From: Sclerodactyla briareus
Lineage: Eukaryota; Echinodermata; Holothuroidea; Dendrochirotida; Sclerodactylidae
Assembly (NCBI GenBank): GCA_026419785.1
Contig: JAODTK010000888.1
Coordinates: 124,001 to 188,000, forward strand
DNA: 64,000 bases
Reading direction: 5' to 3'
Shown here one piece after another: positions 35,481-48,300 of the stretch (position 1 is its first letter; the number at the start of each line of letters is the position of its first letter). The notes under the pieces are model-generated. The model did not search any database. It was not told where the DNA came from and saw only the letters and a program-made list of their open reading frames with translations. The translations under genes and the position numbers were made by a program.

Positions 35481-36323
35481 AAATTATCAGAAACATTCCA
35501 ACAATGACCACATTTAATCACTTTCGGTACATGAATATGACGATGCTACAATTCCATCAAGATCGCTCTTACGGTTTCGGAAATATCTTACAAACTCGAG
35601 AGGAGACACACACACTCGCGCGCACGCACGTCAAAGTGCTTGCTAAGTCTCTTTCAGATGTTCGATTATGTGAGGAAAGAAAAAGAGATTTATGAACGTC
35701 AAGGTTGTAAAAGGCCGGGCTTTTACTGACAGCGACATGTTCCTGCTCAAGGTCTACGTCCATCGTTGGGTACCTCTCTTGTGATCCCACGTTTTGAACT
35801 ATCGAACTTGGGTCAATCTATTTCGATGCGACAAACCTACTTTGGGTTATCATCAGTACATGACACGGTTGCTATTCTGCTTTCGTCTGCTTCACTGGTT
35901 GTTTGGCTTTCCATAACACTTTCTATAGCGCTCTGAACCTCATCGTAGGAAGCACTCTATTAACGTATTCACTTATAACTGACGTGTTACGTTGTCGACC
36001 TCGGGTTTCTAGGTAGGAATCCATGGTCAATAAAATTGAAGTCAGAACAGCTATACCAAAAACAAATGATATACAATGGCGCACTTGAGTCATTGTCAGA
36101 ACGTTCTCTATGGATGTCAGGATGATTTAAAATAGAATACTTTGTTTGTTTTGTAGATGCGGAACCAGCCGACCTGATAGACCTGCTCCGCCAGCCAGGC
36201 CAGAAACTCGTTGATGCGGGGAAGGAAGACCTCGTTTGAAAAACCGACATCAACGATGAGAATGACGTGTTAGATATATGTCGGTGAGTTTACTGATCTC
36301 AATTTACGAGGGTGAAAGACACG

Positions 36324-36410
36324 TTGTGCGTGTGCCGCGTGTGTGTGTGTGTTGTGTGTGTGTGCGTGTGTGCGTGTGTATGTGTGTGGCGTGTGTTGGT
36401 TGGGGGGGGG
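36324..36410. repeat. (GT)n microsatellite followed by a G tract
   Basis: An interrupted GT array starting shortly after the donor of P450-A exon 6, ending in TTGG and a G run near 36401-36413. Confidence 0.9.
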
Positions 36411-36607
36411 GGGGTTATGTGTGCCTGGCCTGGATGAAGTCTATGTGCTATAGTGGTTGTATGGCCTCGGTGGCTTTTTGGTTGGATCAACTCTCATCTG
36501 GGGTGAGTGAAAGTGTGAGATTGTGTAAACACGTTATGTCCAGAATGCGAGGTCGACCTGAGTCAATTATCCTTCCTTGACTAAGTCAGAGGAGGTCCGC
36601 TGCAGTC

Positions 36608-36790
36608 ATGTCGTGTGTGTGTGTGTGTGTGTGTGACGCCCAGCTTGTAAACACGAATAACTTGATTCAGGCTGAGTAATATCAGCTCACACGTGTAGTG
36701 TGTTCGCCCCTGCTGAGACATAGCCTATTGATTCAGGTCCAGGTCATCGGTCATCATAGGTCCCCAGAGGTACATCTGTCCAGTCCATAA
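36608..36790. repeat. Dispersed repeat R2, copy 2
   Basis: Starts in (GT)n, then 'GACGCCCAGCTTGTAAACAC', 'GCTCACACGTGTAGTGTGTT', 'GGTCATCGGTCATCATAGGT'. It is the diverged partner of 26630-26830. Confidence 0.45.
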
Positions 36791-36855
36791 TGGTTGGTCG
36801 GGGTCCGATTCTTACGGAAGCTTTACAATTTCAACACAGCGCCATTATTTATACT

Positions 36856-36857
36856 AT

Positions 36858-36912
<55 letters not shown>

Positions 36913-36938
36913 ATATATAATATATATATATATAATAT
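36856..36938. repeat. (AT)n microsatellite abutting P450-A exon 7
   Basis: Four AT blocks separated by AA or TT steps. It ends only ~12 bases before the P450-A exon 7 homology, where copy B has its polypyrimidine tract and acceptor. Confidence 0.95.
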
Positions 36939-38699
36939 TTACTACACTGGATCTGACACACATTTGGACATTGCTTTGGGCCCTCGGATTGATGGTCCAA
37001 CATCCAGACACTCAAGCTAGAGTTGCTGATGAGGTCGATCGTGTAGTTGGCAGAGAAAGGCCCCCTTCTCTCGACGACCGTGATAATCTACGTACACATG
37101 GCAGTCACTTACGAGTTCATGCGCTAGTACACTTTTTCTATTGGCCTTACCTCACGCAACCTCTAAAGACGTTTCTATCGGTGAGATCATGAGAAGAAGC
37201 AAGCATAAGCAAGCATTCAACAATGCAACAATTTGCACCAATTGATACTTTCCTGGACGAATTTCTGTATTATTTCTTTGCTAACACCAATTGGAATGTT
37301 CATCGAAATGATTATATAATGAGACCGCCCTTTTCATTACTTAGGTTACCGTATCACTAGAATAACGTAGGCGGCATTCATCTATTCCTACATATGTTTC
37401 TATTCCGATGGGTTTACTATCCCAGAGGGTACATGGGTATTCGTCATACATACACTCGATGCACTTTGATGAGGAACTGTGGGACGAACCGCAAAGATAC
37501 AAACCAGGTAAGCGGCAAGAGTATCCATGTTAGGTGATACGTACATTCTCATTTCGCATTATCTGCATCAGCATTATTACGATGTTCATACCTCGGTGTT
37601 CGTGTTATTTATTCGAGTTGTATGCGCCGGGATGTCGTTGCAAACTAGCGACTGCCTTTTACATTTCATGCCGGTATACCGCGTAATTTTGTTATCATTA
37701 TTATTATTATTATTTCTAAGACCGCATATGTAGACTAGTTACCCACACCATTTTCATGTACGCAGGAAATCTTCATGGACGTCCTCTCCCACAATGTGCT
37801 GGAGTAAACCGAGAGGTTGTTTTACTTGAATTTGTTTCACTGCGTATTCTATATGCCTTTTTTGGAAGTCATATTCGTGACAGCCAGGAGATGGGGCACA
37901 TGTACCTGCGTCTCCAGAGTTCGATTCCACACGCCGCAGTCGGTAAATCATGCCCATGTCGGCACATTAAAGGAACATCGAGGTGGAAAAGAGACTGGCA
38001 GGGTTCGTGTACGTGTAGCCTGCCGGGGTTTTGTTTAAACGCTTGTAATGTGTTTACATGCATGTAATGTGTTCACACGATGCTCGACCAGAACTGGATG
38101 GAGGAAGCCATAATGTAACCCCTATGAGTGCAACCACCCCAATCAGAATTGTACTTTTTATATGAGAGTATCATTTATTGCTTTTTGCGCAGCTCCTCGC
38201 TGAAACGATTCAAAATTTCTTTGGAGATGGCTTTGGAAAAGTGTATCTTTCGTTTTGCATTGATTATTACATTCGAGGAAAAACATGTTATACTTCATGT
38301 AGGCTTGTTTTGTATTCACATGAATATGGACTGGAATCGACCTGGATGCCTGTATAACATCAGATACTAGGCCACAATAGTGAGTACAATCGCATTTGCC
38401 TGTCCATCAGCCTCCCTCCATTCTGTTTCATTTTCAATTGCAGAACATTTCTTGGACGAAAGTGTAATGTCCGCCTTCATCCTTAAGGTTCATCCGTTTT
38501 TCCACTGGTCGCCGTGTCCTGCTGGGAAGGCCGTGGCAAAGCTTGGAGATGTCCTTTGTTGCGTGGCTTTTCCAGCACTACGAGTTCAGAAGCCGCCTGG
38601 AATGGAAAAACTCGACTACTCCAAAGGAATCCAACAAACCTTGTCCCATATACCCAAGGACAATAAATTTGTTGTCAAAGGCGGTTCTGATTCCTGACG

Positions 38700-41300
38700 T
38701 TTCGTAAACCACCTGATCACTATACCGACATTCGAATATAGGGCCGGAGCTGCGAGAACGCCTAACAAATCGCAGACTTGTAACTACCATATCCATGTCC
38801 GTATTGTATAGTGTACACGCGCTCTAGGAAAGTACAATCAAGAAATAGCTCGGGCATGGTATGTTGATACAAGTGGTCAAGTGATTGCATCACTAAAGGT
38901 TTAACACATTTTGTGGTTTTTTTTTTTTTTTTTTTTTTTTGTTAACATGCTCGATTTATGGTTACGGAAGCGAACTATATTTTCCCTAATCTCTTCATCT
39001 AGTTTTATTCAATTTTTTTTTTTTCCCATCTTTTCCTGTGGTTTGTAGCATGGTCCATCTGCTTTCACATTCGTCAATAATACCCTAAAACGGGTAGGTC
39101 AAAGAAGGGTAGCAAACTTTATTAGTCCTGATTTTGTGTTTCCACCTTTGGTACCTAGTCATCGCATCGAACTGCTGTCAATCCGGAGCGTCTGATCGTG
39201 ATCGCTGCAGGCGGGATTGCTGATTACAACTTAACAAGGTTAACTTGAGGCCTTCAAGTGACGCTCTGAAGAGAGTACTATAACATTTACAGGTATAACT
39301 TGTGCTTACACATACATACAACATAGCATGGAGTTCCACGGTTTTTTGGGGGGTCGGAACCCCCACCCCCCCACCCCCTATCAATAACTTTCTAACTTTC
39401 TAACTACCTCTAGGGCCCATAAATTGTACCTATATTGTACCTAGGTAGGGTGAGGTTTTTATGATGGCGCACTTCCCTTTGGTTCCGACCTCAACTCCCT
39501 CCCCCCCCCCCCCCCCCCCCACAGACATATCTCCTCGGTACGTGGCCTTTCGCTTGATTTTACAGCTCCGCTCCGAACCTACTACCAATGATGCTCCCGT
39601 GCCTACAACTGTACCTCAACCCATCTTTTCTGACCTCCTCACGACGTTTCCCTTGAAACTACGTCGTGAAAATACACACCCCATTTAACATTCCGGCGAC
39701 AAAAAACTTAGCTGAAAACTTGACAACATGTACAACGAACGAGGAATTCCAATACCCAATTCAATTAGCTCTGCTTCTCTCACTTTCATAGGCTATCGCT
39801 ATCTGATGATCTTCAACCTATAGCACACGAGCAAAAGAGAAGACTCATGCGGCAGACCGACAAAACATCCATCGCGAACACAATTATCCGCACTGATTAG
39901 AAAGGTCAGTGTTTGAATCAACGCCGTGAATTGATAAATATTCATGTCGTTTTTTCACCATCGGCGTCCTTCAGTTTGAATAGCCGATTTATTCATCAGT
40001 TAATTCAGAAGCAAACTGAAAAAAAAGAAGTTGGTGTATTTCGATTCTCTCTGAACTGCAAGACAACGGCTGAATCGAATGGGGTGTTGGGGCAGCTCAT
40101 CGGAGACACTCGAGTATACAGTTTCAAATATGCAAGTTTAAAAAATTGTTCATCGAGAACGTTCAGAAGAGGGCTGCCAAGTATAGTTTATATTCACTGT
40201 ACCAATGAAATATTGAACCTCCTCGGTCAATGGCAGTTGGCAGATTCGGGGTAGTTTGATCCAGGTGACAGCAGGCGGGTGGGGGGTGGGCCCAACATAC
40301 AGCGTCAGCAGCGCGCGGAACAGCGGCGGCCGGCGTAGTCGTGATGACGACGCGGGTGTTGGCGGCTTCGCATCCTACGCAGCATTTATAAATGGGGTTC
40401 GTTCAGATCAGAATCCTGTTCTGTCTATAGATAAGGTGTTCGGTGAGAAACATCGAGCTAAACTAACACCGACGCAAAGTGTATTGAACAAGACTACGGC
40501 TTCGACAGCGGTGGCAGTAGCGCCTGCAGCGCAACGTACGCGCGCAACACCACCAGGCAGGTTACATTAATTCCATATATGCGCTTCCAGCAAGAACGAA
40601 ATACCCACAGCAGTAACTGCCTGAGACGACCAAAAGCGTATAAGCATAGGTCAATCCGCCACACTGCAGCAGACATGACTTTGGCGCGCAACAGCTACCC
40701 CCTCACTGCCCACCCCCCCCCCCCCCCCCCCCCAGCGAGGTCTTTATTTCCCTCATTTGCAAGAAATCTAGTCTTTCTCCTGGCATCATTACCCTCCATC
40801 TATAATTGGTCAGACTGCTGCACCAACGAGTAGGCGGACTGCGTGAACCGTATCAATGGCGACGCAGGTCAGCTCTCTTACAGCTAGTCACGCAGAACGT
40901 GTTCCAGCCTGTCACGTGAACTAACGAAATCCTGCTGGTAATAAAGTGTATGTATACAAGCTGGTGAAGAATAGCAATACTAGTGCGATAGTGTTCTGCT
41001 AGTGTCAGGTTTGAGGTCAACTGATCCAATGCCGCAATCGCCAGTAAAAGTTTTCAACGAGCTTATAGACTATTCATTCGAACAAGAACAGCTCAAACAT
41101 GGTTTCGTTTCATCCCGTTATTTTCGGATTAATCCAAACTATTTCACCCATTGCTGAACAGTATTATCTATCAACCAAGGCAATACAAATTCTCGGTCAA
41201 CTAGTAGAGGATCACAGGTTACCACTGAACTGTTGTTGCTGATTTCCTAATACACCACGCGACGTATATTGAAGACAGTACTGAACTAGCTAGGCTAGCA
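38700..41300. other. Spacer between the two P450 copies
   Basis: Holds a T24 run near 38918-38941, a GGCGTAC-family element at ~39330-39546, a CpG-dense patch at ~40270-40560 and a C24 run near 40710-40733. No exon is supported. A 104-codon frame (40256-40570) in the CpG-rich part has no family signature. Confidence 0.45.
39330..39546. mobile_element. GGCGTAC-family short element, copy 3
   Basis: Includes a G/C-rich left part, then 'TAGGGTGAGG', 'ATGGCGCACTTCCC', 'GGTTCCGACCTCAACTCC', a C-run, and 'CTCCTCGGTACGTGGCC' at the right. This is the same order as the right half of 14217-14441. It is non-coding. Confidence 0.5.
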
Positions 41301-41307
41301 TACCAAA

Positions 41308-42212
41308 ATGGTGTCTCTTACTGAAATTGGTCTGTATGTTCTCATTCGATTTCTCTGACTTTGGTTACCGCATCGGCAGCCCTTGTCATCGCTTGGGCTG
41401 GATTCAACAGAGACCCAGGAAAGATTTCCCCCCAGGACCAAGAGGATGGCCGCTCATTGGCAACATACTGGGTAAGTCAAAGCATGCTCGATGAACTGTT
41501 GTACGCCCATGCCTGTTCTGCAGTCTGTCAACACTATGGCTTTAAATTGCATATAGGCCTACCTACATCGTTTCAAGAACCATGATAAAGCCTAATCACC
41601 AATGTTCACTGAGTGAAGGAGCACCTTGGGTGGACGGAAATTAGATGTCGGAAGTCAGGGGTAATCTAGGGGACAATTTGAGCCATTTGGGAGAATTCCT
41701 CGACCTAAGATCAAGTGGAATTTTCTTCGCGCATGGCGATGGACGATAGTAATAACTGTGCGATATGTCTTCGAAACGTAAACGATTTGTTGTTGAATAA
41801 TAAATGGCCCTACGTCGTTTTATGGACCATGTTGTACATATTCAACAATATTTCTTTGAACCGAGTGGTTGCACAGTTTGTCAAACGTCTGCATTCCACC
41901 CGTTAGACCGTGGTTCGATTCCTAGCTTATAAAAATGGGACCTTTCGGTCTTAGCATAGATACAGGAACAGGGAAAGAATGTGGGAAGGGTACTTCGAAA
42001 AAATTGCAGTCGGCGTGCAATAACCCCCTCCTTCATAATAACCGCGTTTCCTGCACGCGGGCGGGCGGGCGAGCGGGGCACACGGACAACGCGAGTGTGA
42101 CCCGTTTCCATGCACGCGGGCGAGCGGGCGGGCGTTTTCTCGAACCACGCACCTCTTCTCACCTGTGGTTGTTATGCGCTATATAAGAACCGTGTAGCCT
42201 ACTATTATTTTC

Positions 42213-42247
<35 letters not shown>

Positions 42248-42333
42248 CATTATTTATCGAACACCGGACGCATAGGCTTACTAGTGTTTAAACCAACCGC
42301 GGTGTTTATGTTTCTTATAACATTGTTCTAAAA

Positions 42334-42379
<46 letters not shown>

Positions 42380-45300
42380 GTCACCGAAGCGCCGAAATAA
42401 CAATAAAATTATTAATACAACAACTTCCCCAATTGCCAGGTGATGGAGATTTAATTCGCATAAACTTGACACGTCGATGATTTGAACATGCGAATATTGG
42501 TTCAAATAGGTGTCCGGCCGTTAAAAATGGAAGAATTTGTATAAGATCTCATTACGAGTGTTGAAACAGGAGTGTTGCTTGGAACATGAAAGTCACTTTG
42601 TTCTCTACTCTGCACTATCGGGCTACAAGCCAGTAAGATTGCAGGGAAATCCCCGGAAATCGATTTCGAAATACCACGCGGGCACGCGGGCGGACGGAAA
42701 AATCGCTACATGACGATTCGAGAGAACGCCCGCCCGCCCGCCCGCCCGCCCGCCGCGTGCATGGAATCGCTCCATTGAAAATAACGGTGAGCGATTTTAG
42801 ACGCCCGCCAGCCCGCGTGCATGGATGAGAAAGCCGCTTAATAAGTACCGCTTCGTTTTCGTTGGCGCGACGAATAGTTTGTCTTTCCCCACTAATAAAT
42901 ACTGGAGTCCTAATACGGCCGGGTGATTCACAGTGCAGTCTGATCACGAACACTGTACTTATATGCAATGACGAACCTTACAAATCTTCATGTTATGAAG
43001 TGGTCCCGCAACATGCAGCTCTATAAATTGAGGGCCAAACCCGTTGAAGCTCACAACACACGGGCATTCGTTAAGTGGACATGAGTACTCTTTTTTATAT
43101 ATATTTCATGTGGTTTTTTAAAATTTTAAAAGCTAAAAGCTCGTGGCGAAGTCGAAATATACACATTCACACGAGAGGAAAGTGTCTGAACCTCTTTTAC
43201 ACCATATACAGCATATATCATATAGTCATGAGAACCCAATAGTTCATGTGGGAATTTACTCGATCAACTGATCGTCCCTATTCTTTTTTTTCTTTTCTGC
43301 CTGAGTGGATGGATTGTGATGTCATGGCTTGGGTTCATTGGAGTTTACGCGGATTGAAGGTGTTGGTTGATGCCTATTTCTTCAATTATATTTTTTCCTG
43401 GACGTTCAGCCGTTTTGACAAGTTTCTTTTACATGGCCATAGCCTTTACTTCAAGACTTCGCCAAAGGCCTGGGAATAATTGGACCAGTGGGAAAGGGCG
43501 ACAAGATTAGTGAAGGTGGCCAATATTCCTATCTCATATTATCAACTTAAACAGTGAACCGACTGCCACCCAACTCAATTGTTCGTGAATTTAGGTGTTC
43601 GATGACACTCTACAAAAGATTAGTCAACGCTGTTCTCCTGGAGCTGCAAAACGTCAGACAAATTCCCACCGAAAGTTACCATACTTATTTCAGACAATCC
43701 CTAAACAAAACACAGTGCTAGATAATCGCTCTAAATACACATGTCAAAACCCTTGAATATGTTTCATGATATTGATATTACTAGTCGGTTTGGGGGATTA
43801 TGAAGTAGATGACAATGGAAGGGTCAATAATTGTAGCGAAGTAAGTGGCCACACTCCGCATGGGTGGAAAGAAAAGTACTTTGTATTCCTGAGCACCTTC
43901 ATCTGAAGAATAATGCTCATGTTACACCATCAAATATGGAGAAGAAAATAGGTGTCATGGTGCTCAGTTTCCCCGAGGCCGTATCACAACATCTGAAATT
44001 GATATTGATTGATAGACGTGGAAATCTGGAATAAACAGGGGAGAGTTTCCAAACTGTCAATGTTGAACCAATATTCATCCTCTATGTATTCACCTTACTT
44101 GGTATTGAATGATGACGTCTAGACTACTTGAATACAATTCCTCTCTGTATGAATATCCCGACACTTGCTAAAAGAAATGTGATATGGGTAATTACTATTC
44201 ATAATTATATATAATGTAGTTCGAAAATTTCGTAACTCCTACATGGCTGGACATAACTGAACTGTCTCACATATCAAGAGTGACTGTGAATAGCAGAGGT
44301 TGATTTTTTGTGTTCCTCGGAAGTAATGTATCAACAATAGCGAGGTGACTCGCGCGAGAGTGTGGGCTGAAGCCGTGAAAGGTCAAAATCCAAAATGGTG
44401 GCTGTCGGCATATTATGAATTGGTTTTTTCAATAGTTTATGGCACATCGTAGCTCAAAGCACCATCCTTGGGATTTTCGGAATCCATCTTTTATTTCAGT
44501 TTCATGATTCAAGATCGTTTGATATCTAAATTCTGAGAGACCGCTGGTTCACAGCTTCCGATTGGTCGATTCCCAAGTTCGTCGTTCCGTGTTTCTGATA
44601 TTCTCAAATCCATGCTGACAGCTCTCTACATGCTGGAAGCTCTCTACATGATGGGTTTGATGAGTATGCTGAAACCAGAGCACGAATGACCTTGCAGTTG
44701 AAGAGTTAATAGTCTACACCTGAGTACCGGATACTTCACTAAAACAAATTGAGGCTAATGTGGGATGGCGCGTGGTTGGCTAGGAAGATTGTGATCAGTC
44801 CAGTCCATGATAATCTGGTGACTGTAGAAGGAGTCCACCTATGTCATACGGAATTTATGAAAGTGTACATCTTTATTGCAATGGGTTGTAATTGAGTGGA
44901 AAGTTCGTCATTAATCCAATGTTCATTTCAAATATTGATATTTTCAAATAGTGGCTGCATCCCAGCCTACGTTGTCTACTTGGCTCCAGCTTCTACATAA
45001 TGAGAAGCCGTTATTCTCAACAACGAAGGAAGCAAACAATGTTGCGATAATGAAAGATGTCGTGAAGTAGCATCGAGTGCCACCAGCAAGAATGATGAAA
45101 GACGAGCAAGCAGTCCAGGAGTCTGTAACTATGCATGACTTTGAAACGGGTGTTCACGAAGACGAAGGCTCTCACCCAAACTATTCACAGGATTAATATA
45201 TGCAATTTCACATGTGAGCCAATACGTGTCTCTTCTAACGGTAGCTCACATGATGTTACATATTGCGGACCGATTAGGTTCCATCGAGTTAGAGACAGCG

Positions 45301-48300
45301 CTTGGTGGATGATGATCAATGAGTGCCTGTCAATGTACAGGGTAGATTGGTCCATGCACAAAACATACATTGGCCTCGTGGACATGGAGCTGACCTCGAG
45401 ATTAACCACTCCCACAACCGGAATCGTGAAGCTGCAGAGAGGTATGCTCATTATGATTGCAAAGAATAACGAAAACGAACTGAAGCACAGCCCATCTCTC
45501 CCTGTTGACGGCACATTGTACCACCATCTGCAAAGCACAAACTATATCGCACACTGCCAAATCCATCGCGAGTGGCTGGAACACCCGTCCCCTATAGGCC
45601 ATGGATGAGAATTGATGAAAGGGGCGTGCCGACCAGTTCGCCACTCAATGTCACCTTTGCCTGAACTGCTCCTATCTCGTGACCACATGGATGACAGCAG
45701 TATTGAGAGCAATACTGATGACAATAGTGAGATGCCTAACTCGACCGATCCAGATTAATATAGTTCGCCTCGATGGTAAATATTGTACTAGTCTGTACTC
45801 GATTGACTACAATGCTGATCATTACTGAACAATGGTAGACATGAATTCATACCAGACGAGTACGTGAATACTAACACGTCACTGGTGCCTGGCTATTTGT
45901 GGTCGAGGTGGTGTGGTTCCTGAGTACCTATGATACATATTACCAATTGATTTCGTGTCAAGTCAAAGGTGATCGAAAATGAGTCAGGAAGTCACTTATC
46001 TTTTCAACTTTCTGGTCCTTCATTATACCGGGTTGATTGGTGACCAAGTCGTTTTTTGTTTCTTCTTCACCCTGTCTTTCCTGACGATTTCCTTTCTAGA
46101 CTAAACTAAGCTTTTAACGTATATCTCTAACATCTAGATTTCAGGCACAAGTCTGCTCCGGAACTCTTCAGAGATTACGTCAGGGAGTATGGCAACATAT
46201 TCTCTATCAGGATAGGTACTAGGTGGACAGTGGTGCTGAATGGAGCAGACGTCATCAAGAAGGCACTGCTTAAGAAAGGAGTCGAGTTCGCCAACAGGCC
46301 CCGCAGTTACACATGTGAGTACATTGATATTACACAGCGGGGTTTTTGCAGTTCTGGCCCTGAAGCAATGAATGAATCAACAACGCACTAATTAACCAAT
46401 ATGGAAGAACGCAGTCCACACTTTGTAGGGCTTATCATTGTGATCAGTACATACAACTGTTGAAATACGCTCTCTCGTTAAGTGGTTTTAATCCTTCGGG
46501 TTGTCGATGCTTCGTTACAGCTGATCTACTGTCAGGGGGTGGAAAGAGCATTATATTTGGACAGTACAGCGCCACATGGAAGCTGCATCGCAAACTGTCT
46601 CAAACAGCCTTCCGGTGAGTAACGCTTTATATTATAATCTATATAATATGATCTGAGATGTCTGAAACATTTTGTTTGGACAATTATCATGAAATCGTTC
46701 TTTTTTGTTTCAGGCGTTCTTGTAAACGCCCAAAACAATATTAGAATACAAATTATTAATTGGTGGATGCATCGAGTGGGTTCATCGTCGTACGGTAGGC
46801 AGAGATTATGTTATTTGCCTATGTGTAAATTAGTAACAGTGTCTCAGTGTAACTGAGTAATATTCATGAAGGCGGGACTAGATTTCACTGGAATGAAATA
46901 TATAGTCGCTATCCTGTTTGGTTTCTTAGATGCATCATGCTGTGGTTTCAGTTTAGATATCATAACTACTCATGAATTGGGTGACGAGATATTTCATAGA
47001 ATATGTTCATATCACTAAACGTAGGCTGCTTCGTAAGATGGGTGGGACATATTGTTTTATTGCAATTATGTTAGTCTCAATAAGAAGAAGAAGAGACGGG
47101 ACTTCAAACAGATTTAGAACATAAGAAACTGTTTGTCATTTGAGGATTTTGCCTATTAGGAGCTATCGGCCCCCCTGGACGATCACCCACGAAGATACAT
47201 TATTCCCTTCACAGCTCCACTTAGCATTGTACCGGCAGTGAAACTTACTTGCATTCCAACTGAATAGTAGTGAGGACCAATGATGGCAACAAAAGTCTTA
47301 GGAAAATCGAATGTGTGATCGCCGAGATCTTTAAATATTAGGCTACGTCCACTAATATTTACTTATCATGAACAATCATCCACCCAAGCATGCGAACAAT
47401 ATATCTTTTGCTCTCACACTTATCGTGGCTATTAAAAATGTTCACTGATTGGCACAACATAACCTACTCCTTAATGAATTGGGAACACATATCACAATAC
47501 TATCTTTTACACTCTTCATTGACGTTCCAAATCTTCGAGGAAAAATCGGCCAACAGGTTGTAGGGTAATGAACATTAGCATTTAAGCTGTGCCTACATAT
47601 GAATAATTTTTTTTGTAATTGGGACAGGGCCAGGAGCAATACGGATCATCTACTCCCAATTAACACATCTTCCAATTGATTCTATTACTGTCTTAGAGAG
47701 AGAGAGGAGTCTACAGAGTGATGGACGGGTGGGGCGTGAAGCTTCAGCACACTTGTTTCCTCTCAGAGAAATGTCTAATCGTCTTATGCTTGTCTAATAG
47801 ATGTCCAATAATGAGTGAATAATATATGGTTCCTAGTCCCTGTTTTTTTCGATATCATTAATTTATCAGTTTGTGGGGCTCGTAAGGAATTTCTTTGAAA
47901 TTGTGTCACACGTTCACAACCACCAAGTGTTCGATTTAGAATCTAATTACTTGAGTGAAATGTGCAGATGTGGTGGATGTGTAGGTTAACCAGGTACATA
48001 CAGCTACTGCCTTAATACGTCAACAGACACAAATTTCATCTCAGAATGACACTCTTCCTTTCTATTTGATGAAGGATTATACTCCTCAATGCAAATCCCC
48101 CCAGCATCATTGGGTCCCAATTATGAGAAGTGAGGATAGAGACATCTAGATCGCGATCCCCTTTGTAATATTCTTTTCTATGCTCATCGTTCCAAAGCAG
48201 TACGGTTATACTAATACGAATTACGTAGAAAACAAAGTCCCTGGACCATACCTCCGAAGTTCCCTATATATAGGAAAGTTATCGCAATATACCAGTTATT

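Larger units (their letters stand above)
28210..38697 (+). pseudogene. Cytochrome P450 (clan 2), nine-exon pseudogene, copy A
   Basis: Exons by alignment to copy B: 28210-28376 (membrane anchor and Pro-rich hinge), 30034-30212, 31501-31593, 31841-32003, 34618-34818, 36157-36283, ~36950-37180 (I and K helices), 37408-37507 and 38444-38697 (haem-binding region and C-terminus). Recognisable blocks include 'VYSIRIGTRWTVVLNGADVI', 'PADLIDLLRQPGQKLVD', 'LGLMVQHPDTQARVADEVD' and 'DGFTIPEGTW'. Clan-2 P450s are ER-anchored haem monooxygenases acting on steroids or xenobiotics. This copy is dead. Exon 1 has an in-frame TAG and a two-base loss in the hinge. Exons 2, 3, 5, 7 and 8 have one-base shifts. 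Exon 6 has a TGA. The acceptors of exons 7 and 8 are lost (exon 8 reads CG instead of AG). The haem motif reads FSTGRRVLLG, without its cysteine. Confidence 0.85.
42035..42830. repeat. GC-rich inverted repeat around TTA and poly-G tracts, P450-B intron 1
   Basis: The left arm (~42048-42150) has two 'TGCACGCGGGCG' starts followed by GCGGGC repeats. The right arm (~42670-42825) carries the reverse complement: 'CGCCCGCCCGCCGCGTGCA' and 'GCCCGCCAGCCCGCGTGCA'. TCCATGCACGCGGG is shared in inverted orientation. The centre holds (TTA)n and G45. It could be a non-autonomous element with GC-rich subterminal repeats, or a palindromic fragile site. No coding. Confidence 0.6.

Noticed and set aside
41855-41935. 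Functional tRNA gene
   Set aside because: B-box-like sequence is present but no paired acceptor stem or clear anticodon arm; kept only as a possible SINE head.
45135-45608. 157-codon plus-strand frame in P450-B intron 1
   Set aside because: No recognisable motif, and the opposite strand is also open over much of it. It could be a remnant of an unknown element but is not supportable as a gene.
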